Source: Lagopus muta
Lineage: Eukaryota > Chordata > Aves > Galliformes > Phasianidae
Assembly (NCBI RefSeq): GCF_023343835.1
Contig: NC_064433.1
Span: forward strand, 27,962,214 to 28,026,213
Direction: 5' to 3'
DNA: 64,000 nucleotides
Positions 23,758-32,900 of the stretch are shown one piece after another. Both the position numbers and the translations under genes were made by a program. Under the pieces are notes generated by a model. That model made no database searches. It was not told the origin of the DNA and saw nothing but the letters and a program-made list of their open reading frames with translations. Positions within the stretch are counted from its first letter, which is position 1. Every line of letters begins with the position of its first letter.

Positions 23758-26406
23758 TTATTGTCCAGAACAGTCTGTGTATGTAGTAACCATGTTTCCT
23801 CGTCTCTGAGTGACAGTCCTGCAGTGCTTGCTGGATCCATGGAACCTGTTGTCAGTTCGCACTGCGTGTCGGTGTGCATTTTCAAAGTCACTAAAAGAAA
23901 ACATCTTTTCCATATTTTCAAACACATCATCAAACAGTCCACCTCCAAAGGAGAACTCCTGGAAAGAACGTCTCTGCCGATTGTGAGCTTCCCGATGACT
24001 TCGGAAGTGATTTTCAAAGTGCTTTTTCGACCGTGAGTATTGACTGAACAGGTCATAGTCTTTGAACAGATCATCAAAGTTGAAGTTAAATGATGACTGA
24101 TGAAATGGGCTTCCATTACTTCCTTGTCCTCCGTGACGGCCAAATTGATCATATTCTCTTCGTTTATTCTCATCTGATAATGTTTCATATGCTATTTCCA
24201 ATTCAAAAGAAAAAAACGTTTTAAAATGTCAATTGCATGCACATGAAGACTACAACCAAACAAACACACAGAACGGCCTTTCCCCCCTCCTGCAATGAGA
24301 TATCCTCCAAGCTAGACTTTAATTGAATGCTCAAGTCCAATCAAGATTAATATTTAACTTCCTACAATCCAAAATCAGTTGTTTCAAATTAATTACAGCT
24401 ACTTACTTACAGTAATAGTTATACTATGAAGGCGGATTACAGCCTCAAAATTTTTAATTCACAAAACACTGTTTAGCTAGCAATAAAGATTATTGCTTAT
24501 ATTTGAAAGAAAACAGCAGCAAGATATAGCAATGCAAAAGACTGAAGGTAAGAGGATGTGCTAGAAGCTCTCCCTGAACAAGTAAATTGCCTGCTGCATT
24601 CTTATCACAGAAACAGTGCAGTATCTGCAAAGCTACTTGCAGGCAGACAGTAAGCACTAGCTGTGCAGGACTCAGAATTAAGTGATAAGCTAAACATTAA
24701 GGGCAAAAGTAAAACAAAGGAAATGAATTACCTATTTGTCTAAACTCTCAACATTTCAGAAGCTTAACAATAAACCTACATTTTTTGATTGGGTATAACC
24801 AAAATGGAATTAGATTTCCATCTGTTCCTTGGTCCAAAACTACAGCTACAGCTGTTTCAAGGCAGAAACTGACATATAAAATACTCCTTGTAATTAGAAC
24901 ATGCATTTCGAGCACTACCACTTTCTTACCTGTCAAGGGTTTCCCAATTTTTCTATACAGCTCAACACATACTTAGAACTCCCACTTCCTCCTTTAGCAC
25001 TGTAACAGCTGCCGTTTCTAAAAAGACCACCCTTTCTTTTAACTACATTATTACCCCTCTCTCAAAGTAACTGTTCTGTAGACAACAAGATAAAGCTCAC
25101 AGTTGAGAGAAACACACAAGATGGATGGATGTGATAAAAACCTACGGGGAGCATAAGTGAGAACATCTTATTCTTCAGCAAACCTTGTCATGTTCTTCAC
25201 TTCCACCAATGTATTTTCATCACAGAACACTCATGAAAGGTGCATTCTTAGGATAGTTCAGGTTGGAAGCGACCTCTTGTTTACTGCTCTGCTCAATTAA
25301 GTCAGTTATGAGATCAACCTAGTTCCTCAGAGCTTTATCTTCTCACTCCTGAAAAGTCTGCAAGGATGGAATGTGCACAGACTGTCTGGGCAACCTGTTC
25401 CAAGCACTGCCCACCCCCTAGGCAAAGAAAGCTTCACCTTGTAGCCACAACGAAACTCCTGCGCCTAATGTCTCTTGTATTTCCACCACAAGCCACCAAA
25501 GAGCTTTTCTGAAGGTTTTTTTTTGTTTCTTCTTGAAGCCCTAGTAATCCTGAGCTGGATCTTATCAGGCAGATCAAAGGTACAGTCACTGAAGTATACT
25601 CCTACGGCTAAAGTTGTCCTACTCCCACATACTCTTGTGAAAAGAGACTTCAGCCTAGAAGTTCAGTAGGCAGAAATGCATAAACTGCTTAAGAGGCCTG
25701 CCTACATACAAAAACAGACACGAGTCAAATACTGACACGTGACATTTGCCACAACAAAAAGTAAAAATATATACATTTTTCTTATCTTATACACTAAAGC
25801 AGTATACTTAAGTTAATGTATTTGTTCATAGATATAATTATTGAACAGAATAACAGGACAGCTTATGTCAGAAGGAACTCAAGGATCACCCAGTTCCACC
25901 CCCTCGTCATGGGTAGGGCTGCTACCAGATCAGACTGCTTAGAGCCCCATCCATCCTGGCCTTGAATACCTCCAGGGATGGGGCATCCATAGCTTTCTGG
26001 GCAACCTGCTCCAGTGCCTTACCACTCTCTCAGTAAAAAACAAAAAACTGCCATACCATCTAACCTAGATCTCCCTCTCTTACAGTTTAAAACCACTCTC
26101 CCTCTGTCCTATCACCATCTCCCCACGTAAAAAGTCAATATACAAGCCATGTGTCCAGTTATTTTAAGATTAAGGTTAGTATACGTTACCTTCAGCAATT
26201 TCTCTAAATTTTGCTTCCGCACCAGGACTCTTATTTTTATCTGGGTGGTATTTCATTGCCAGTTTGTGAAACGCCTTCTTGATCTGGCGGTCAGATGCAT
26301 TTTTCGGAACTCCTAAGATATCATAATAGCTCTCTGTAGCCAGTATTAGCTCAGTTATCATCAAAATGCAGAGAGCAAATGTGAAGATAGATTGCATAGT
26401 TGCCAT
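23758..26406 (-). CDS. DNAJB9: DNAJB9 / ERdj4, ER-lumen J-domain co-chaperone (two coding exons)
   Basis: Coding exons are 26190-26406 (217 nt) and 23758-24191 (434 nt), joined across an intron with GT (26189-26188) and AG (24193-24192) ends. The product is 216 residues, against 223 in human. Residues 1-23 form an uncleaved-looking hydrophobic signal/anchor ([17 protein letters not shown]). The J domain covers about 26-90, with YYDILGV and the HPD motif at 54-56 that stimulates BiP ATPase. The rest is the family's Phe-rich targeting region (FNFNFDDLF, then [11 protein letters not shown]) and the conserved tail [19 protein letters not shown]. The start at 26404-26406 is chosen because it matches the family N-terminus and lies 11 nt inside exon 2. 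Family role, known from mammals: ERdj4 serves ER-associated degradation and represses IRE1 through BiP; it is itself induced by the unfolded protein response. The gene is divergent from THAP5. The only clear difference from the mammalian protein is a shorter linker after the J domain. Confidence 0.97.
25246..25680 (-). mobile_element. Diverged CR1 LINE fragment in DNAJB9 intron 2
   Basis: The blocks 'caggttggaagcgacctctt', 'gggcaacctgttccaagcac' and 'gcaaagaaagcttcacctt' follow the reverse-complement CR1 3' order. Strong divergence suggests an old insertion. The right boundary is approximate. Confidence 0.75.
25846..26145 (-). mobile_element. CR1 LINE 3' fragment in DNAJB9 intron 2
   Basis: 'tcagaaggaactcaaggatc', 'ccttgaatacctccagggat' and 'ctgggcaacctgctccagtg' are CR1 3'-end blocks in reverse complement. 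The copy ends only about 45 bp from the exon 2 splice donor. Confidence 0.88.
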
Positions 26407-26417
26407 GTCTGTGGTTT
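26404..26417 (-). other. DNAJB9: DNAJB9 exon 2 5' UTR and start context
   Basis: A polypyrimidine tract followed by 'tttctag' ends at 26418. The exon then starts at 26417, giving an 11-nt leader (AAACCACAGAC) before ATGG. A at -3 relative to the ATG is a favourable context. Confidence 0.85.
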
Positions 26418-29400
26418 CTAGAAAGAAAAAATAAACATACCCAAACAAGTTATTTCAGGTTCCACAGCAACTTAAAGAAAAGGTACAACTATAAGCTGAA
26501 AGAGTATGACGTGTATTTTTCATGAGTCACTCTGACAGATATGTAAACAAGTTTTTTCACACACGTTAAAAAGTTCCATTCTTTAGCTTTATAATCAAAA
26601 AATACACGAATGGAAATCCTGCAAATTCATATTCCACATCTATCACAAATTACTGCTATGTTTTGCTGGGGTTTTTTGCTTGTTTGTTTGTTTTTTTTTG
26701 TTGTTGTTGCTTTTAAAACATTACCTATGCATTCCCTCAACAGCTAGAAACTGGACTACGAATTAAATTCACAATGCCTTTCACTGCAACAAACAGTTTA
26801 TGCTGACATACCTGGACTAACTTTAAATCTTGAATTCTAGGATCATAAACGCAGTAGCTCTGAATTACAGTGCAATTTTCAAAATATACTGAATATACTG
26901 GCAGAACAATTCACTGATGAGCTTGAGCAACAATAAGATCTGAAAACACAGCAGGACTAAAAATCAACTTTAAACCAAGACTGTTAGACACTAATGCTCA
27001 ACTTCAGGTCATTTAACTGGCCTACGTCGAACATAATAACAGCAGAACACTCATCTAGAGTACAGAGTTCAGACAAATAGATAAAAAACTTCTTCCACTG
27101 CTTACAATAAGCTGGACTTAATTTGCTTTCTTAATAGAATGTGCTTGAAATAAAAACACCTATCAAACCTCTGATAAAAGGAATTTATCTGATAAATATC
27201 ACTGCATAAATAGGTTTACACACCCAATTCTCAATGCATTAACTGAACTCAAAAAGCAGTTCTCTACACAAGGCAAAATATGCTGCCATTTGCTGAAAGT
27301 TTAATAAGCGAATCTTACAGTCTGAGCATCACAAAAGCTAGCATGCTTTAACTTTAGCTGATACACAATTCAAACATTTGCTCTTCAAAGTCTTTTAAAC
27401 AATGCGTATCAGGTAAATGAGACAACTGAGCCTTTAAATAGGAAGTCCCTCTAAACTAAATTCATATAGAAGCACAAAAAAAACATTAAAAAAAAAAAAA
27501 ACGTTTCTAAGAGATAGGTCAAGGGGCTAAAATGAATGTAGTGAGGTCAGAGCAAAAAGCTCATGGAAGATTAACGTACCCATGCCCTCTTAAGCATTTA
27601 TTTGGCTAGCAGCCTGCATGATATCAAGTGTTATGGAGTAGCAGTCGAAACAAATTGTATTTTCATCAGTATATCTAGACACCAAATGGGCAGTTCTTTG
27701 CCTTACTCTTCTTGCATGACACCAGACAGATTTTCAGCACAAGAAGCTTCCCACATTTTTCCACACATTCTTTCCCACCAGTTCACTCATCTGAAACTTT
27801 CCCACCTGGATATCAAGACCTACACACACATCCATCCCTCCCCACCTTCTGTGCTTTCCTTCTGCTTTGCACACACAGATTTGTCTTCTTAATGTGCCAG
27901 AGACCAATTATGTATGCAGAGACCAATTATGTATGCAGAGACCAATTATGTATGCACAATGTGAGGAATATGAGGAAACAAAGACATGCTGCTCCATTCT
28001 CCTGGAATGGCAGGGAGGTGGCTGACCTCCCTGCTTCTACTATTAAACACTAAATGGAGCTGAAGAGTTGTCTACCTTCTTCATTAAGGACAAACTCTCT
28101 CAGAACCCATGATTTCCAGTCCGAGAACACCAAGTCACTCACTAGTTTTTTGCTCTGCACAAGCCTCTCCATTTATATTACTCTTTATAAGAATTATACT
28201 TAGGTTTCTCTTTCACTACAGTTTTACTTTAGGATTTTGGCAATGCCATTCTATGCTCCATTGCTCCTAGTTCTACTTAATTTTGTATGGGCATTTTCCC
28301 CATTAATTTGTGAAGTCAATAAAAAATTTCTATGCATTCAAGAAGACGCTCCTGGAAACCTCTCAAATCTTTTAAGCCAGAAAGAAAAAAGAGAGGCTCA
28401 AATGAAGTGATACAACAAATGTAAATCAAATATAAATGGAACTCAAACGTAAACAGCGTTTTATCCTAAGTCCTGTATTTAGATAACATATTTTGAATTA
28501 ATCAAAGATATTGGATTTTTTCCCCCAGAGAACAGCTGTTTGATATGCAGTCAGCATCTCAGTGGTGCTATTGCCAATTAAGACAAAACTAAAGGCCAGG
28601 TTTGACTTCCCACTATTTTCACAACTGCTTTCATAATGAAGTCTCCTTTAAATACTTACTCCGCATGTTTCTTCTCCCTCAGCTTCCCCAGCAAAGGGAA
28701 ATGTTTCACTTTCTAGGCTTTCTCCAGTAATTATGAATTCTCAAATAAGTTCTACAAGCTGCCTGGCATTAAGCTTATTCAACAGAACAGCCCCCCACAG
28801 CTACAGTGCATAACACTATTAGGAGCCAGATTTTATTTGGGTACATCTAGCAACAAAATGGGAGGTTTTATGAACACGGATTAAGCACTTCACTGTATTA
28901 GATAAATAATTACAGATCTCAACTGCTATTCAGCTCGGTGCAAAAAGCACAGTAACGTCTATCAGAAGCACTGAAGACATGACAGTGCTCAATTGGTTAT
29001 CAGTTTACCAGTAGTGCGGGTTTCATCGAGGCACGGCAGGCAGCGTTTGTCACACGCAGAAAATAGAGCAGCCCCTTCCAGCTCGCAACGCCAGCTCCTC
29101 ATTTATTTCAACGCTCGTCAAGTCTCGCACGCTCATAAACCCCACACATCACTACTCTGACTACGTACAGCGCGAGTTTCATTTCGCGTTACTACCTTCG
29201 CAAGCGATTTGTTACCGGCAGCAAAGTTCCCCAAGTTTCCCCGTGGCTGCCATTAGGAGTAACGCGATGATTCAGCCCGCCCCGCGGCCAGCACAGCCCT
29301 CCTGCAGCCCCCTGCAATCGGATTCTCCCAGCCTCTCTCCCCCCCGCCCGCAGGCAGACCCTGAGTTGAGGGTAACAGAGCGCGGCGGGACGCTGCCCCA

Positions 29401-29606
29401 AGCCGGGCTACAGCGGGCGGGCCTACCGAGGAGCCGCAACCCAGAGGAGCGAACAAACCCACCGCAGGAGGCCTGGCGACCCCGCACCGCCCCCTCAGCG
29501 CCTCGTAACCCTCCCGCTCCCTCCGCGCACCGCCACCCACTTCGCCTAGTCCCAGCCCTCCAGCTGCAGCTGCAGCCCCGTCGCCCCTCACCTCGCCTCG
29601 CCTCAC
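26418..29606 (-). other. DNAJB9: DNAJB9 intron 1 (5' UTR intron, inferred donor)
   Basis: The acceptor at 26419-26418 is clear. The donor is inferred in the CpG island at 29606 or 29591, where two CGAG|GTGAGG sites sit 15 bp apart. The known family gene has a noncoding first exon, which fits. The intron carries a 19-bp tandem repeat (27901-27956), several A- and T-runs, and no recognisable exon. Confidence 0.7.
27901..27956. repeat. 19-bp tandem repeat, about 2.9 copies
   Basis: The unit AGACCAATTATGTATGCAG is repeated exactly, with the third copy ending one base short. Perfect identity between units indicates recent expansion, so copy number is probably polymorphic. Confidence 0.92.
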
Positions 29607-29720
29607 CTCGCCTCAGCGCCGCCCGCACTGAGGCCGCTGCCCCGCAGCGTCTCGCGCCACTCCCGCCCAACAGCCGCCAGCGCGCGCGCAGTGCATCCCT
29701 CCGCGCCCCATCGGCCGTTC
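29592..29720 (-). other. DNAJB9: DNAJB9 noncoding exon 1 (inferred)
   Basis: Placed by the family gene structure and by two strong splice donors reading GGCGAG|GTGAGG on the minus strand (exon ending at 29607 or 29592). The transcription start is unknown; it should lie on the DNAJB9 side of the CCAAT box at 29740. No coding sequence is assigned. Confidence 0.5.
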
Positions 29721-29906
29721 CTACACGAAGCGCTCCGCCATTGGTCCGCCGGCGCCACGTGACGCGGGGCCCTTGCCGGGCGGGGCGCTCCCCGGCACGA
29801 GGGGCGGGAGCGGTGGCTGTCGTTCCCGTGACCGCCGCCCCCGGCGCCCCCGCCGCCGCCGCCGCCGCCGCCCGGACGGTTCCGGGCCCCGTCCGGCCGC
29901 GACGCC
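29721..29906. promoter_or_regulatory. Bidirectional DNAJB9-THAP5 promoter
   Basis: The THAP5 start codon and the nearest DNAJB9 donor are about 300 bp apart, in head-to-head orientation. Visible elements: an inverted CCAAT box (ATTGG, 29740-29744); GCCACGT at 29754-29760, overlapping the E-box CACGTG (29756-29761) and a TGACG half-site (29760-29764); and GC boxes GGGCGGGGC (29778-29786) and GGGGCGGGAG (29801-29810). No TATA box is seen. The ATTGG-N10-CCACG layout resembles ERSE-II but with a 10-bp spacer rather than 1 bp. The GCCACGT core is the type bound by XBP1s and would fit UPR induction of DNAJB9 (inference). Confidence 0.75.
29851..29872 (+). repeat. (CCG)7 trinucleotide run in the THAP5 leader
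   Basis: About seven uninterrupted CCG/CGC units lie 35 bp upstream of the THAP5 start codon, probably transcribed as 5' UTR. Confidence 0.8.
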
Positions 29907-32900
29907 ATGCCTCGGTATTGTGCCGCGTCCTGCTGCAAGAACCGCGGCGGGCAGAGCGCCAGGGACCAACGCAAACTCAGCTTCTACCCGTGAGTAAGCG
30001 CGTAGGGGGACGGGGATTGCCGAGCCGCCCCCGGAGGTGGCGAACTGCGGGTGGGCATCGCTGGGTGAGGCCCGACCCTCGGGAGAGCGAGAAACCGAGC
30101 AGGGCCGCGGGAGGCGACGCTTGTGCTTACAGACCGGGGCTGAAAGGATGAGGGGAAGGCGTCGAAGTGCCATCTGCGCCGCCGCCGCGCGGTTCGGCTC
30201 TCCTCGCTCTGGGGATGCTTCGACGGGAGCCGTGATGCCGGAGGCGTGGGCTGGGGGCAGCCCCGAGCCTAGCTGCGTGCGAGTCCCGTCCTTCGCGGGA
30301 AGCGTCACCGCTACAATCGCTGTCTGGTCTGCGCTGCAGTCAGGAGCCTTGGTGGGCGGATGGAGGACGCTGGGCTGCCTGCAGGCTCACCAGCCTGCTT
30401 ATCAAAACAGCTCCGTGCTGGTGTCGGTCCCAGAGCTCGGCGCACCGGTGTCAGCCCTGGGGGGAGAAGGGGGGAGGGGTGTAGCAAAATGTTGGTGCGT
30501 TTCTGCTGAAGGAAAACGCAGTGAGCAGCTGTTTGTACGGGGAATTTTCTAGCATTTAAAAAATATAGATTGAGGAATCGATTTCACAGTCAACTGGAAA
30601 AGCTTGTTTTGATATTACTCTCTAAGTTTTAGAATATCCCAAGTTGGAAGAGACCCATAGGAATGATTGAGTCTGACTGTTGGCTCCTCACAGGACCACC
30701 CAAAAATCAGATTATATATCTAACAGTACTGTCCAGACACTTCGTGAACTCTGGCAGCCCAGTGTCATGATTACTGCCCTGGGCACAGCCTGTTCCATGC
30801 CTAGTGCCCTGTGGTGAAGAACTTTTTCCTAATCCCCAAACTGAGCCTCCTCTGATGCAGCACCATGCTGTTCCATTGAGCCCTGTCACAGAGAGCAGAG
30901 ATCAGCCCCTGCCCCTCTGCTCCCTTCCTGAGGAAACTCTAGGTTGTCATTAGGCTTCCCCTCAGTCTGCTCTTCTCTAGGCTGAAGAAACCTAAGCACA
31001 CTGTTGATTCATGTTCAACTTACTGTCAACAAAGACCCCCAATCTCTTTCAGCAGGGCTACTTTAAACTAATTCAGGGTCTGCTGTGATAGAGCAAGGAG
31101 AAATGGTTTCAAGCTTAAGGAAGGTAAATTTAAGTTAGATATAAGGAAAAAGTCTTCTACGGTGAGGGTGGTGAGGCACTGGAACAGATTGTCCAGAGAT
31201 GTGGAAGATGCCCCATCCCTGGAGACTTTCAAGGCAAGGCTGGATCAGGCCCTGGGCAACCTGATCTAGCTGTGGTGTCCCTGTTCATTGCAGGGGAGCT
31301 GGACTAGTTGATCTTTAAAGGTCCCTTCCAACTTTAAGGATTCTATGATTCTGACTTGTAAGTTTGTTGCAGTCATTGTTATTCCAGGATGAGGAGGGCC
31401 ATGTAGGAATACCCACAGGAAGACAGCTTTGAAAAGGGCTTTAGTTTCAATTGAAGGAAACTAGGTAACCTTGAATGTATATAGCACGTGATACAGCACT
31501 ACATGTTATCACCATAAAATGATCATGAAAATGAGTGGAAATAAATTATTTATATTGCTTTAGTGAATGTGAGTGCCACATGGATAATCAGAACAAGTTT
31601 GAGTTATGGTACATATTTGTATTCAAATGTATGCCATCAATACAAAGATGATTTCAAATACACAGCTGCTTTATGCAGCCATTGAATTGTGCTGTGTTAT
31701 GAGTAACACAGTCCTGCAGAAGAGGTGCTGAGACTCATTCACAACAGAGAACAGGTTCTGATGATGGGGCAGGGGGGCATTGAGAGCAAGAGCAAGTTCT
31801 GGTAAAGTTACACTTTGGCTAAAATAACAAATTTTGCTGTCTGACCTCATCTCTCACTGTGGGTTTTTTGTTTGTTTGTTTCTCGATCTGAAGCTGCCTG
31901 ATGGTACAGAAGGCAGTGGGTGCTGTGTTGCTACAGTTCTGGCAAAGGAATCAAACACTCCCAAGGCCTTCTTGAGAGGCTGTGCTTGGTGACGTCACCT
32001 TCAGCTGAAAGACGTCATCCTTTTTCTGAGAAACTTGTTTGGACTATGCAGAACCATCCTGGGCTAAACTCTGTTACTCATGAAACATGCTGTATAATGT
32101 ATGTAGCGTTGCTACTGGATGCACACAATCTAAGCAGACAGAATTTGAAAAGACCAAGCCTCTCACCTGTCCTTGAGAGGTTATGTAGGTTTTGCTAGCA
32201 CTGTTCTGTGCATTCCTGCATATACTCTGAGCCAAATGGATCATCAGTTTGCTCTCTGTTCTTGGTAACTTGGAATTTTAAATGGCAACAAATATGAAAG
32301 ATGGGGTAAGGGATGGGGTATGAAGAACTGCACATTTATCCCGTAAATCTCAGATATCTTTCTCTCAAAATCAGCTAAGTTTGGAGTTTTAGGACATTTG
32401 TGGGTCTGCAGAGGGGAGTTATTGCTATGTGTGACTATTGAGGAAACCTACGGGCTCAGAAGTTCAAGGGTTTGCCAAGAGTTGACCTTTCATAGAATTT
32501 GTGTGGCACGTAACCTCTTGCCGCTCTATGCTCTCTCTTCAGCTTTGTGTGAGCACCTTACTTATGAACAATTTTTTTGCACACTAAATTTGGGTTAATA
32601 TTACTGTGGTGTATTTATGTATGGTAATAAATACTACTAAAAGAATTGGTTGCTAATTAAAAGGACAAATCATCTATTTAGATAGTAAAACTGCTTTAAT
32701 GAAGCTACAGGCACTTGTTAACATGTGGATGTTGTCCTTCACACTGCCAGTATCTGATTCTCTTTACGTCCTACAGTTACAGTCAGGTCAGATTTGATGA
32801 CCCAATGAATTTGTCACTTATGATATAATTTATTCAAAAGCATAGGTTTTTCTTTTTTTGTTTTTGTTTTTTACTGTTATTATTCATGACAGCTCTGCTG

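Larger units (their letters stand above)
24192..26189 (-). other. DNAJB9: DNAJB9 intron 2
   Basis: Bounded by G|gtaacg at the donor and ttggaaatag|CA at the acceptor. It interrupts the Ala codon of the conserved AEAYETLSD block in phase 1. It contains two CR1 fragments in the same orientation as the gene. No other exon was recognised inside. Confidence 0.93.
29020..30330. promoter_or_regulatory. CpG island covering both gene starts
   Basis: GC content and CpG density rise sharply against AT-rich surroundings. The densest part is about 29250-30130. It holds the inferred DNAJB9 first exon, the shared promoter, THAP5 exon 1 and the start of THAP5 intron 1. Long reading frames in this island on both strands are chance effects of stop-poor GC-rich sequence. 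Confidence 0.9.

Noticed and set aside
23716-24036. 106-codon plus-strand frame antisense to DNAJB9 exon 3
   Set aside because: It is a shadow of the coding sequence on the opposite strand, without independent support.
29243-30308. Very long reading frames on both strands (up to 302 codons) in the CpG island
   Set aside because: They are Arg/Pro/Ala-rich with no domain and overlap each other on both strands. GC-rich DNA is stop-poor. They cross known splice sites of THAP5 exon 1.
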